A stretch of 64,000 bases of DNA. It comes from Arbacia lixula (lineage: Eukaryota > Echinodermata > Echinoidea > Arbacioida > Arbaciidae). Of the stretch, positions 22,198 through 34,593 are shown in pieces; the first letter of the stretch is position 1, and each line of letters begins with the position of its first letter. The notes beneath the pieces are model-generated. The model saw nothing but the letters and a program-made list of their open reading frames with translations, had not been told where the DNA came from and ran no database searches. Location: NCBI GenBank assembly GCA_963669155.1, contig OZ022576.1:11925434-11989433 (forward strand), given 5' to 3'. The position numbers and the translations under genes were made by a program.

Positions 22198-22342
22198 GTA
22201 TATTCACCCTTTTCACACTGACACGTGTGACAAGGGACTCTGTCCTCCCAGACCATGGATGCTGAAATTGATTTTGACATCCTGCAAACCTACGGTCTTC
22301 CATCTCATCTTACCAATAAACTCGAACAGATGGATGACAGAC

Positions 22343-22478
22343 GGATGGAATTTAGCTCAAATAGCACGCAATTATGTCCCTTCTCTAAATTGAGTTTGAT
22401 GCCTTTTGTCTGAAAATAGTAATAATGGGACCCCATAATGTGAAAGGCAATGAGGCTGTCCCCATAATGAACACCTCA
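22343..22478 (+). repeat. Dispersed repeat, copy A
   Basis: Closely matches 25742-25882 in the same orientation: GGATTTAGCTCAAAT, TTTGATGCC, AATAATGGGA-CCC, GTGAAAGGCAATGA and CATAATGAACACC occur in order. Function unknown; probably a fragment of an interspersed element. Confidence 0.7.
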
Positions 22479-22722
22479 ATATTTCATATCACGCACATGA
22501 AGAAAGAAGACTATATTAGATCCAGCCCTAGTGTACTCTCTTTACACTCTAAAATTTCCAATTTGTCTGTTATTACAAATTTAGTCATACAACTCCCATC
22601 TGCTTGTTTTCGGCTAATAAAAACCCCTGTGTGTATACAAATAGGGGCTATTTTCTTATTTTTTAACTTCTGGCTTTCTCCTGAAGTGTCCAAAATGATA
22701 GTGATTTTTCCCAAAACTGTCC

Positions 22723-23050
22723 GCTGATGAGAATTCGCCGTTTGAACATGCACTTCTGATGCCACTTCTTCATCAGTCGCATAGAGTAGTCCAGTCGCTT
22801 TCCTCCACAAGTCTCAAAAGCTAACGACACAATGAAGTTCTCCACCTTCCGGTGATGGTAATGGCACCCTAATGTAACGCTCGTGCTATTTCCCAACTCT
22901 CTGCTCATGAGGTTTCACCAGGTGAACATGCACTTTGTCGCTTCATCATCAGTCACACAGTGCAGTCATTTCCCTCAACCCGATCTCAAAAGCTAATGAC
23001 ATGAAGAGAGTTCATATCCTCCAGGGATGGTAATAGCACTTTAATAAAAT
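22723..23050. repeat. Two-copy tandem duplication, period about 180 bp
   Basis: Copies at about 22723-22881 and 22903-23050 share TGAACATGCACTT, CTTCATCATCAGTC, TCTCAAAAGCTAACGAC and GATGGTAATGGCACCTAA-like blocks in order. The second copy is somewhat shorter. Confidence 0.7.
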
Positions 23051-23748
23051 GATTGCGATTCACAAGGAATCCTTTCAGACATCACTACTATAAACATTCT
23101 TTGTGTATATAATCACTGCCTCAAAGACAAATATGTACATCAATATTCTTCTCAGACAAGTGAAGTAAAAAGAGGTCCATTAAGGCACACACTTTACATT
23201 TTTGTCCAGAGATTGTTGGAGTTTGGTTATGGGCTAATCTATATTCTAACACATGTGCCAGTACATTAGCCCATGTGCAAATACGACATGGAGGTTCCAT
23301 GGAAGAGGAGTCCTCTCCATTGTCTGTTCATGTACTAATTATTTTCTTTTGCTTAGGGAGTTTACAAATGCATTAGTACTATCCTGGGCAAGTTTGGTTA
23401 GTACTCAGGAACAAGTACCCTTCAACGTTAGTAGTATCTAGTCTTTTACAATTCTCACTGAGAAATAGAATATGGAAATGAAGATGGCAATCCTTATAAA
23501 AAGTAGGATTTAAGCCTTTTATAGCTCTTTAAGTTCATTGTCTGAGAGAATCAATGGATCATACGATGTAAAATTCACTGCATCATAGAATGAGCCGTAT
23601 GGTGTATCACATTTGCATTTGGAAATATGAACTTCACACGATATCCTCACTTACACACCTACCAGTATGTATTTTGTATCGCATTATGAGGAACAATGAA
23701 TATCGGTTTACACATGGCAGACTTTGACTGCCAGATGTGTGTGCATAC
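23051..23748. other. Intronic sequence without features
   Basis: AT-rich, with no repeats or exon-like segments that I could support. Confidence 0.5.
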
Positions 23749-23834
23749 ATGGATGGTGAAGCCCACATAGACAAGGCACAACAAGGCCTTGCTCTCGGCC
23801 AGACACTCAGGGGTGATCCCCCGCCAGCAATGGC
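23749..23834 (-). CDS. Candidate internal exon of the large gene: Cys-loop and last membrane helix
   Basis: Eighty-six nucleotides with donor GTATGC; acceptor TTCAAG lacks a good pyrimidine tract. It encodes HCWRGITPECLAESKALLCL followed by VYVGFTIH, the second half hydrophobic enough for a membrane helix. It needs one incoming base and ends in phase 0. That fits both the phase-1 donor of the exons at 33059 or 29470 and the phase-0 start of the terminal exon. Sequence composition is clearly richer in GC than the surrounding intron. Codon quality and phase support it; the weak acceptor is the main doubt. Confidence 0.5.
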
Positions 23835-25741
23835 CTTGAACTCAGCTGCTCTGGGCTGCCTCTACTTGCCTTGTGACTCACACCCACTGTGGGTACTTGT
23901 TAATGAGTTGTGAACTTAATTGCATTCATCTAACCAGGTTAAAAAGAGTTAATAAATAACTGTTCTCGAGAGAGCAGTCTCTTTGGCTAAGCCCATACTA
24001 GTACTTTCCCTGAGATGGGACATTTTGGAGAGCATTAGATTGGAGTGGTAAGTAACTGGACTCACTTACTAGACCCTCAAGACATTAAGTACTCCATGTA
24101 AGTATCTTGGGGACCCATTTTGATATTAGGTGAATATTTCTAATTTTATGGTCTCCAGGCTCTCCCCTAGTACAACTGAAAGAAAAGACATAACGTTATT
24201 CTATGTTTAGTTTGGATTTTGTTTTCAAGCTCCACTCCAAATATGTATTTTAATACAAAAATGAAGCCATCCTCCCATTTGCCCAATAAAAGAACATAAA
24301 ATGGTGATTTTGAAGGCAGTAAGAAAACTGATCACAGTATTTATGTTACAATGAAGCTAATCACGAATTAATTGGACAATCTGCCCATGTTTTTGTTTCC
24401 TCACAGTAGTATGGCATAACATCCGGAACTAACTTTGACAACCCAAACTTAATAAAGCGCTAACAAGTTTGCACGAAACAGGGAGAATACAGGAGAATAC
24501 CACCACAAACTGTTGTTTTTCCAGAAAAACAATACCAAGCGAAGTATAAAATTAAGCGAGGTTCACGTCGAGGGCAAATCACACACTTCAATTCCACTGC
24601 TACATTTTGAACAGCTCTCTTAAATCATCAGGAAAAAGAGAAAAGACCATTCCAGGCCTCTGTTTCTCTAGCCGGGCTTCCAGGCTGTTGGAGATTTCTC
24701 ATCCAAACTGACAAAATAGAGTCTAATATTCTAAGACTAGTCACTCTACCATTCTCCTCTCCTCTCAGTCTGTTCCAGCTGGTGCAGAAATTGATAATGA
24801 TTAGTCTCCTGCAGCCAGACCCCTTTATTGATTAGTTTGGTTAAGAAATGCAAAACAGCCTTGAAGCCAGACTAGTGCTCCTCCTGTAGTCAGCATCGTC
24901 AACACGCAGGCCCGGGGAAGTCGGCTGGAGTTTGAAGTTACCAGCTGTGCTCGATTGGGCAGAAGTGGCTTGGAACACCTCGCAGCTGGAAAAAGCATCG
25001 CGACAATGGGACCATAGATCAAGTTTTTCTCTCTTTTTCACGGCACACCGATGACGGTGCACCGAAACACGTACAATGAAGAACAGAAAGTTTCCAGGTT
25101 ATCCTCAAACACCTTGATATTATGGAATGAAACCTAGCTATATTGAATTTCAAAGCACTCAATTATTCTGGGCAGAAGGAGAGAAATCAGTCTGGGCCAC
25201 AAATGTCAAAATGGCAGAAATAATGCAAAAACCTACAAATCATTATCATTCAAATGTACTTGAGATTCAAACTTTGTAACATGATAGAACCACTCCTAAG
25301 GGAAATACTCACTACACAGTGACAGAGAACTGACCAGCTTCCTCATTAGTGATCCACACTCCTAGAAGTTAATGCATAGTCTGTATATGAATGTGCACAC
25401 AAAACTATGCCAAATGATTGTGAGGAATGAGTATAAGCTAACAAGATTAAGAGTTTTCTGCATTCTAGCTGCAGCTTTGGAAAACAAACAGAAATGCAAA
25501 GGGGACTGCGTGGGTACAGATCAAACCATATCAGATGACTTTCTGCAGATTGTTGCCGTGAGGTAACCTAGATGCTACTATACTAGACTGGTTGGTAGAC
25601 AAACCCTGCACAATATGCAGGCGTAACCAGCAAGTTCAAGGAAAATCAATGAAAGAATCACAAACAAGAAGGGGCAGGAATGCCAGCATGAGAATCACGT
25701 ACCCTGCAGTCCAAGAGGGCCAGGTGTATTGTGGGCAAAGT
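23835..25741. other. Intronic sequence without features
   Basis: Ordinary AT-rich sequence. Small open frames near 24825-25062 show no family resemblance or splice signals. Confidence 0.5.
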
Positions 25742-25882
25742 GATGGGATTTAGCTCAAATTGCATGCAATTACAAGGATGTCACTTCTCAAGATTGATTT
25801 TGATGCCTATTTGTCTCAAAATAGTGATAATGGGAACCCAATATGTGAAAGGCAATGAAGCTGTCCTCATAATGAACACCCC
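25742..25882 (+). repeat. Dispersed repeat, copy B
   Basis: Second copy of the repeat at 22343-22478. It is followed by a short ACATGT tandem (about 25932-25952). Confidence 0.7.
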
Positions 25883-28800
25883 CATCTGTTCTGTATGGAG
25901 ATGGAAGACTTACTTTGAGGTGACCTACTGTACATGTACATGTACATGTCGGGGAGCATTGCGGGTAAAGTGAGCTGTAATCCCACATCTTGTCCACCAA
26001 AAATCACATTACAATTAATGTTCCGATATTTGCGCTGCACACAAACAGTGTTTTACATCCGTGTTTGAACTATTTGAGCAGAAATGCGATATTGGATAAA
26101 GACTATAGCCCAAGTTTTGAAATGTTTGTGCATCTCTTTTGAGCTATACATTTTAAATGGTCTAATCACATTAAACACACCAATGTTCCTGGATAAATTT
26201 ACGCAAGTACAACATAGCAAATTGTTCCGCAAGAGTCTTAGTCAGTTTAGTGTCAGCAGACTGGAAATTAAACATTGTCCTCAGTTCATACCTAAACTAT
26301 TTGCTTAATAAAAAGACATGTATATGAACATTATATGTAGCTGTATTTCAACTACTGCACATGTGTAATAATTCCCTTTTCATTTGATACCCCTTAACCT
26401 GAAAGCCCAGAAACTGATATGAAGTCAGCTTACAAAGTAATATCTTTATCAGTACACTCCATTTACTTCCAAGCACTGCCATGCGATATGTGCTTACGAA
26501 TTCACTTCCTTCCTCTCTATTCTAAAACACCGCTTTGCTCATGAAATACCCTATTTACATCTAAACTGACTGGATTGCTTGCGACCATCTCTATCATGAC
26601 ACTGCTGCAACAAGATTGGATCTGCTGCTCCGTGGTCTTTTATGTAAATCTGAGTATGCAAACTATATGTACATGTACGTATCTGTCATAAGAGAACCGG
26701 AAAAACACTTTCACATCAAGAGTGTCGCTGTTTGAAGTTGGTATCAGAGTCACTACAAGTATGGACAACCTTTGGTGTAAAAGGGTATCGGTCTGTATCG
26801 CAAACCTTCACATTATCTTGCAGTCTGATCAAAGTTTCAATATCTTCTCCTCCCTTCCTCTCCAAGTTGTCAAGTCCATCAACTTTTAGGAAGTTCATGG
26901 CTAAAGACACCCTCCTATTTTTACCAGGGTGCCAATTGGGTTTGATGAAGAAAGAATGTATCTTTATTGACTGGTAGCCATTGAGCGGTGACTGGATCTA
27001 GGAGTGGTCATTATCTGCCTCACCCAATCCGCCTGACCTTTCATGAGTCTCTCCTCTAGAGACATGCTCTGGGACCAGGCACAACACAAGATTCCAACAG
27101 TTTCAGTTTCAAAAACCAATCCACTCTTCAATCCTACAGAGACAGACTGAGGTGAGGTTGAGATTCACCGTCTCTGTTTTAGATACTCTCTTCTTCCTGA
27201 GGGCTTGGAAAAAGTAAGTGGTTTTCTGATGACCAAACTTCACTTCACAAATAGAAGTTGCTTTTTCAGGGACAACAAGCAAGCAATGAACACCTAATCA
27301 TAACTTTGCAATACCCATTATTTGTAGCCATTGTCTTGTTTTGACCTTTGCAGAAATGCATGGAGTATGAGACAGGAGACCATCACGTATAATATGTCCA
27401 TTAGCAAGACGTTGACATAATCATTCCCTGAAAATGTTAATCGTGGTATGAGATACTTCCAATCAGAAAAACAACTTCAACACCAAATGCATCTAGTGAG
27501 GTCAAAAGTGCACTCTGCTGCAGTAAAGATCCAATGTGTAATGGAAAACAAACCTACCAATAAAACTAATGTATAGAGACCTATCAACAGACCCAATCTC
27601 TACACAAAATCTGCTACAAAGAGATTCAGGTTGTTATACTCTGACCCAGGTAAACAACAACATATTGGCATCACACTAAATGAATGAAGTTGTGATAATT
27701 GAAGTGAATCGCTTATAGTGCAATGGACTGAGTGAAAGAAATTGAAAATCAAAAGTAGGCCTAATTACTAAAATACATATAGCTGAATGATGTTTAGCAA
27801 ATACATGTACATGTAACTAGCCTTAGTAAAATTTCATGAATTTGGCTGCATTTCTCTTACAGGAATAAGCATACTAGTAATTTATTACAGTACACATGAT
27901 GTCCCACTGAAGTTTCACCCCAGTCTTCCATTGATTACTCACTTGCCTAATAAGACCTGTTTAGATGTAGCTGTTCCACTAAGTATCTCCCTTGAGTCCC
28001 TTCACCAATTTAATAAACAAGTCCAGACAACAGTAAATTTCAAGTGCCATTCAAAGAAGAAAGGCAGAGCTGAACAATGAAAACCGCTCCAAAGAAGGAC
28101 CAGAGAAAGACAGGCTCAGAGAGCTCTTGGGTATACACAACTCCTGGTAATTGATGCTGAGGCTTAGTCTAAGTATCTCTTTATCCCACGGGAGTGAAGC
28201 ATCAAAGACCCACCAAGAATAGACCAGGCTTTGGTCTAATTGGGCCTCCCTGCATGTAACTGTGCAGGATCATGGGTCCTTGCTGTTTGTTTGAAAAATA
28301 GACCAGGGGGGAACCCATACCCATTATTGATTTTTGCTTTTTTTTCAGCAACTCCATGTGACCTGTGATCAATTAGAGAGTGAGTCCGCTATACCACATC
28401 ATAAACAAGCGAGGGGGTACAGATGAATAGTCTCATTTCCACTTTTGTATATTTCTTGCCCATCAATACAAACACTTCTCCACCTTTCTTTCAGTGACAC
28501 ACGCTGGGCATCTCGGGGCGGACAACAAAGAATGGACACATCAATACATGAACGACGCTGACAATCTTTTCAAACAGGGTGGTGAGACAGATAATTGTCT
28601 ACATGAATCATGTCTGACATGAGCACAGACACTGGTCCAAGGAGATGTTTGCAGAATGGTCATTGACATGTGTCTAATCACATATGGCCTCCATTTCAAA
28701 TCACCAATGATATTAGAACCGCAGTACCATTTAAAGTCTACCAAAATTTCATTCCACATTTGGGCGATATAAGTATGTATGTTTATGATAGGTAAGGTTA

Positions 28801-29469
28801 ATTAATACATTTAGGAAAGTAAGCTAGCAGCAAGATTTGCACAACAGTTTGTTACAAAATACATACACACTGTCATCTAATTGTACTCATTTCAAATCAC
28901 AATTGACTTTTAAAGGAAAGAAGTATTTTTTATGGTGTAATAAAAAAAACTGTGCCTTTATTCAGGTTTAATCATTTCAAAATAATGGAATGACAGAAAC
29001 ATAGATTTGAAAGAAAAATGTATCAGCAAACAATGGAGCATTTCATCTCTCTATGTATTAAATCAACATTTAGAAAGAAATATACATTGTCCAAAACAAA
29101 TTCAAAGTTCAAAGCAGTTTTTGATAAAAAAAAACAACAGTCAACGTCCAGCCAATTAAATCATTCACACAATGCAAACCTTCCTCGATCCTCCTACAGT
29201 TCATACATCACTTAAAAATAAAGACCAGTTTCCTGTGTGTGCACATTTTTTGCATAACTTCCTTAATAATAATTTTTCATGGCAATTAACAGTAAGGTGT
29301 CTGCCCAACCTAGCAATAACTAAATATGCAAACAGTTAGAAAGACAATATGAATGCAATGCCAGAAATCGGGTGGATGAAAGTTACAGCTCAAGAATCCA
29401 TAAATTTGAAAGAAAAAAAACAAACACTTCCCTAAAAGCCAAACTGTTTGATCTTAATCCACAACTCAC
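25883..29469. other. Long intron segment without supported genes
   Basis: Beyond the small ACATGT repeat I see no coding segment, structured repeat or RNA gene. Open frames at 26716-26977, 28541-28759 and 29018-29215 are short, unspliced and unremarkable. Confidence 0.45.
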
Positions 29470-29496
29470 TTGTAAACCGATTTGGACACCCAAAGT
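29470..29496 (-). CDS. Candidate 27-nt microexon of the large gene
   Basis: Minus-strand acceptor TTCACTTTTTTGTATCCAG and donor GTGAGT are both strong, separated by 27 nt. In the frame required by the neighbours (one base in, one base out) it encodes D/FGCPNRFT. It would extend the loop between two membrane helices and supply a cysteine. Being a multiple of three, it could be included or skipped without frame change. Support is from splice signals and phase only. Confidence 0.35.
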
Positions 29497-29855
29497 CTGG
29501 ATACAAAAAAGTGAAAACCCATTCATTTAAATAAATGATTCCTTACAACACAGACAGAGCAACTCCCATGAATTTCATCTACAGAAATGCACTTTCTGTC
29601 ATATCATTTAGAATTTTACATAATAAAGCCATTGCAGAATGAAAATAACAAAGTTATTGCCTTCACTTGTAATAAATTCAGTACAACCCAAATGTCAAAT
29701 TGTCATAAACGCATGATCCATCAACACTACACCACTCATACCAGTATTCACAGCTGAATACCAGTACTCAAGTAGATATGCCTACTTAAAGATAAAAACT
29801 CATTTTCTGTTAACTGTCAATTACCTGAAAAGAGTATCAGCTCCACTCCCAAGAT

Positions 29856-30065
29856 ATGTCAAATAGGTCCGACTCCAACATTAGCAAACAAATGATGTCA
29901 ATGAAGGCTTTCTATGGTCCACACGGTAATGCTCTTTCAACAGAAAGAGAGAGAAGTATCACGGAGGATGACTTCACTGCACTGAATCCACGAGGTAAAG
30001 TGATTGGGCTTATCAGCTGTAAAGTGGCAATACTCATTCTTCTGAGTGGTGCGTGCACTGTGTGA
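29856..30065 (+). CDS. Small plus-strand frame with a hydrophobic C-terminus (doubtful)
   Basis: Sixty-nine codons ending in KVIGLISCKVAILILLSG and stop. The middle part RSITEDDFTALNPRG has natural-looking composition. A plausible plus-strand acceptor (29941-29943) and donor GTAAAG (29995) also occur inside it. It could be a small unspliced membrane peptide, a fragment of an exon, or chance. I do not recognise it. Confidence 0.15.
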   Translation: MSNRSDSNISKQMMSMKAFYGPHGNALSTERERSITEDDFTALNPRGKVIGLISCKVAILILLSGACTV

Positions 30066-30784
30066 TGCTGAATGTGTGCTCTGCTGTGTGTGTGTGCGGT
30101 GTGTGTGTGCAGTGAGCCTTCAACTAAGAGATGGGCTGGTGGAGCTAACTGGCTATTGTGTAGGTGCACAAGGTGTGTGTATCAGTGCGTACATGTCCAT
30201 TGTCTGTCTGTTATCTAGCTTTGCTTCAATCCTGTTAAGCATTTTCTAATCCAAACCACCGCAATTATACAATCATTTTTAGTCCTGACAAGACTAATTT
30301 GACTTTTCTCACGGTCCAAGGAGAACTAATGTTGTCAGGACTAGACACAAATACATAAACCTGTGAACATTAAGATATGAAATGTCCAGCAGTCTGGGAG
30401 CTAGACCATCAGCTGTCTGGAGGAAAACCACAGAATGTGCAAGGAATGTGTGTGGGTAGGTGTATGTGGATTAATCAGTACATAACAGGTCTACAGGTGG
30501 CCATGAGAATGTGCTGCTATTATAATGCTTCATGATCTGTGACAATGTCCCCCAAGGAGCCAAAGAAAGGAGTGCAGTCTACCTCATACTCGATACAATC
30601 CAAGTCCTTGTCAGACGTGAAACCACTCAGGAAGAGCAAAGGAAATTAGCTGGTAGGGGGGCTTCACATTATGCATCATCCTCTACCAGTAATTTTCATT
30701 TCTCACTGATCTTACAGGAAAGTATCAGTGACATGAACAGAACAGGTGCCTGTCGAGATAATGGTGGCAAGGAGGGAGCCATAT

Positions 30785-31510
30785 TTCTCTTTCATTTTAT
30801 GTAGATAGGCACAATTAAACTTGACTGGTTTAGCAGTCAAACTTTTCTGCTGAGATGATTTTAATGGTCATAATCATAAAAAAAAGAGTTAACCAGAATA
30901 GGTCTCTCTTACTTCCTTTTCTCTTTCACAACTCCTTTACTCAATTTCCTTGAAAAAGATTATACAAAGTTAAACTTGACTGATTTCAGATAATAAAGAA
31001 AGGTTTCGCAATAAAGAAAAAGGTTTCGCAATGAAGAAAAAGGTTTCGCAATAAAGAAAAAGGTTTCGCAATAAAGAAAGGAAAGCAGAAAAGAAGTTCC
31101 CCACTACTTCCTCTTCTCCTTGAGAAACACTGCGCAATGTTGAACTTCACTGCTTGTGGAGTATTTTTTATTGAGGGGATTTGAATAATCATACTTATGA
31201 AAGACAGGAAACCAGAAAAAGTCCATACAACTTTCTTTTCTCCCTCATTTACCTATATTTCATGAACACGAAAAAACACACCACTACTTCAACCTTTTTC
31301 GTCAACATTTTCTATGAGGAGGATTTCAATGATCATAAGTGTAAAAGAAAGGAAAACAGAGAAGGTCCCCACAACTTCCTTTTCTCTTTCATTTAGGTTA
31401 ACCTCTTCTTAATTTACTCCAGAAAGATACGGATCCACCACCATTAAACTTTACTGGTTTTGAAAGTCAAACTTTCCTATTGAGGAGAATTACTCCTAAT
31501 GACCCCGATG
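30785..31510. repeat. Degenerate tandem array, about 4-5 units of 130-170 bp
   Basis: Units share, in order, AAACTTGACTGGTTT, CAAACTTTCCTATTGAGG, ATTTTAATGGTCATAA, AAAGGAAAACAGA and CACAACTTCCTTTTCTCTTTCA. Starts recur near 30815, 30970, 31140, 31300 and 31445. One unit is expanded internally by a short 20-bp array. Confidence 0.7.
30992..31080 (+). repeat. 20-bp tandem repeat, about 4 copies
   Basis: Unit AATAAAGAAAAAGGTTTCGC repeated with one substitution (AATGAAG) and one shortened first copy. It is nested inside a larger degenerate array and is clearly younger than it. Confidence 0.9.
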
Positions 31511-33058
31511 TATGCAGCTACATTTAGCACCAATCAGGCCCGATGACTCATGCTCGCCGGAGCATGTTTCTTATGTTATCCCAAGGTTAGCGTCTAATGG
31601 GCGACAGAGCCTGCTATCTCCATTACACCTCTGCTGCCTAACTTAGCCATTTAGGCCCCCTGGCTGATCCATCTTGGTTACCAGAACCACATGCACTTCC
31701 CATGCGTCTAATTTTGCGTTTCTAGTTTCGTGCTCCACCTTGCCATGTTTCCTCTATCCAACTCCAAGCCCTATTTCTTTGTACAAGTATGGTTCCACCC
31801 ACTGTTACATCAAAACAGAGATCACAACATTGTACAATAAATGTGAAAAACATTCAAACATCACATCATGGTATGTAGCCTAAGTTTCAGCCTGAAGGGT
31901 ATATTTTTCCTCTACACCACAATCACTGCAAATTGAAGGACCCCATGGAAAAACAGTGGTAATATCTTATAACTGCTCAAATGGGCTATCCGCCATATTT
32001 TGTGCATGCAATTTTGAATCTGTATTATTTGTTGTATATTATTGATCTACAGAAATAAAAACAATCAAACAGCCCAGTCTGGACACAGAAGACTACCCCT
32101 CGTAGTCTGTGTCCCCAAACTTAGTTAAGATTGCAGCGTAAAGGAAAAAAAGAAGCCCGAACCCTTGGACAGAGATTACCTATATCAGGTAATGTAACTG
32201 TGGATTATGTAAGCAAAGAAAGCAGCTGATTTTATGAGCGCAGTGGTATTACCAAAAATCCCTCAAAGATCTGATGTAACATTAAAAATTGCTTCATCAA
32301 TAATGCCTAGAAACTATGCACTAAATGTATCATAAGATTGTATGTGCAGGAAGGGGCCAAATGTATAATGTGAAACTACAGTAATTCTGTGGACATTAAT
32401 TAAAATATGATTAAACTACTACAAACTTCCACTTAAAGCAAAACATTGATAATCAACAAATGAACAAACATTGCCTTGTCCCCTTGATAACTTTATTGTC
32501 AGATCCTTTGTTGTTTCCGTCTCACCTTCACTAGTGATTAAAACATGACAAAACAGCGATTGACATTAATTCTATAAATAGTCAGATATAAATAATGATA
32601 ACTGTTTCTTGCACCAGTAATCCTGAAAAGCACTTGTATATCTGGCTAAATGAATTCTTTACACATGAATACCTGTCTGGGCTGGTATTAAATGAAGTCT
32701 CATCGCTGCAAATAGGGGGCAGATTTGGGCAGACTGGTGACACCTTTAATGCTAATTAGAATGATACCTTCAAGAAGCAAGTGGGCATGTCAACCTGACT
32801 ACAACTGCTTGAGAACATCTCATTCAGAAAGCTCCAATGCATTCCATAAACTCTTTGTGTGCTGTACGTTTGTAGCATTTGTTTGTGTTCCTAGTGCAGA
32901 AAAATGACAGTGGTCAATAAGGAATATAGCAAGTAAATCATCTTATTCTCTATAGCTCGATAATGTTTCCATTTCTATAGAAGTATGGATATGGGAATTG
33001 GATTTATAATTCATTACAAACTGGAAGAAGGTTGGAAAACATGTGCATATCGTAATAC
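31511..33058. other. Intronic sequence without features
   Basis: No repeats or exon-like segments that I could support. The short plus-strand frame at 31674-31883 has no splice context. Confidence 0.45.
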
Positions 33059-33170
33059 CCTCTAAGGTCCCAATGAGACTGATTATGACAAGGATGACGA
33101 TGGAACGTATGAAGGAGAGATAGGGGACCCAAACAAAAATCAATGTCATAAAAGACCAGACAGGAAAATG
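33059..33170 (-). CDS. Internal exon of the large gene: membrane-spanning segment
   Basis: This 112-nt exon begins after TGACCATCTCACAG in phase 0 and ends at donor GTATTA in phase 1. It encodes HFPVWSFMTLIFVWVPYLSF followed by IRSIVILVIISLIGTLE. This is one long or two closely spaced hydrophobic segments broken by an arginine, as in multi-pass membrane proteins. Codon use is far from the intron background. In the joined model it follows a charged helix (34593-34529) and precedes the Cys-containing loop, so it would be the penultimate membrane segment. Confidence 0.6.
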
Positions 33171-34142
33171 CTGTGAGATGGTCATGAATTATGGAATATC
33201 AAGAGTGGAAAATCAATCATATTTTTTAAAAAACGTAGCTGAAATATTGGATGATGGAACCCTGGGGCCTAAGGAATAAAGAATATTTGGTTATTTCCCT
33301 TAAGCAATATATTTGCTAAATATAACTTAATTTATGAGTATAGTGTCAGACAGACACATGTTTGGGCACACAAATTGATAATTGGATAGAAAACTCCAGT
33401 GCAAACTATGCACTATTATGTATTTATGATGGACAAAAACATCATGATCAAACAGAAAACCCAGCAAATAGGTTGACATCATATGGACATGAAATCAATA
33501 ACAAACTGTTTTTCTGTTTTGCTGCATAGTGGTATGCATCCTTGATCACAATATTTTGGAAAAATACATTAGATTGAGATAAAGCAGTAAACAAAAAAAA
33601 TTGGCACCAAAGTCTGCATGTGTTTGTTATTGTTTCACTGAACAATATCAATAACAGCACAAACGATTATTATCGATTCTTATCGTTTATTTGAAAAGAA
33701 ACACTCAGCGTAAACTGTTTATAGTACCCTGCGCCCACTTTGTGATATAGTGTTACACGCTTTCCAATGAATTGCTCAATGGTATTGTTTTTTAAAATAT
33801 TTAGTTGCCTGATGATCGCAACTCAAGTTGCGTGAAACTCAATGAACAATGATGAATCAACAGTCATCCCGTTTAAACTTGTGTATTATTATTTGAATAA
33901 CAACACATATATGTATTCATAGGACAGGGTTGGAGTGGTAATGATTGTCAGCCATAAGCATGGCAGACCTGTTCTGCTGTCACCACTTCTGTATGATTAC
34001 AGCAATTTCATAATTTTTAGATGATTTTTTTTCCTGGTATCACAATATCAACCTAGAATTAAAAACCCATGGTCATGGCAGAATAGCACTTCATCAATTA
34101 AGGGTCAAGTAGTCTTGACCACGACTACTATCCCTATCTTAT

Positions 34143-34229
34143 CTCTTTGTGAGCCAGATGTGCATTGTGTCACCAATAATGCATGCAAATCCCATTAAGC
34201 AGTGTTTGATTTGGCAGACAAAGGGTTAA
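34143..34229. repeat. Dispersed ~90-bp palindromic repeat, copy 2
   Basis: Starts CTCTTTGTGAGCCAGA and ends GGCAGACAAAGGGTTAA, with ATGCAAATCCCATTAAGCAGT inside. Orientation is opposite to copies 1, 4, 5 and 6. Confidence 0.65.
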
Positions 34230-34404
34230 AAAGAAAACATGAAGGCATGCTAGAAATAAAAAATAACACACCAAATATGAGTATCAATTGTGCCCTGATG
34301 AAGGGAATCAATAGAAGAGGTAGATAACACATGTTCAGAGTAGAAGCTTCCAAGCTACAGTATCCCTTGCCATCATTCCTGCTGCTATGAAAATCTACAG
34401 TATC

Positions 34405-34496
34405 TTAACTCTTGTTGTACCACATGCGCCTTTTTTTCACAAGTAATACACACAAATCCCATAGGGCAGTAATGCATGTGGCACACGATAGGTTAA
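34405..34496. repeat. Dispersed ~90-bp palindromic repeat, copy 3
   Basis: Starts TTAACTCTTGTTGTACCA and ends GTGGCACACGATAGGTTAA, with ACACACAAATCCCATAGGGC inside. It lies immediately downstream (minus-strand sense) of the candidate exon at 34593-34529. Confidence 0.7.
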
Positions 34497-34528
34497 GTTG
34501 GCTTTACATTCAAAACACACAAACGCAC

Positions 34529-34593
34529 CAATGGAAGCTGCTCTTCCTTCTCCAAATCTCGAGCCTGTTTTCGTTTGATTTCTTCCAAAGATC
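34529..34593 (-). CDS. Candidate internal exon of the large gene: charged helix
   Basis: Sixty-five nucleotides with acceptor TTTATGTTCCTCAG and donor GTGCGT. It encodes SLEEIKRKQARDLEKEEQLP plus L in the frame needing one incoming base and ending in phase 0, which suits the membrane exon at 33170. The Glu/Lys/Arg composition indicates a cytoplasmic amphipathic helix or short coiled coil. A different open frame crosses the region (34437-34727) but ignores these splice sites and looks less natural. Confidence 0.5.

Noticed and set aside
27960..28060. Exon ending at a GTGAGT donor on the minus strand near 27954
   Set aside because: All frames reaching the donor contain a nearby stop, and no acceptor with a pyrimidine tract is present.
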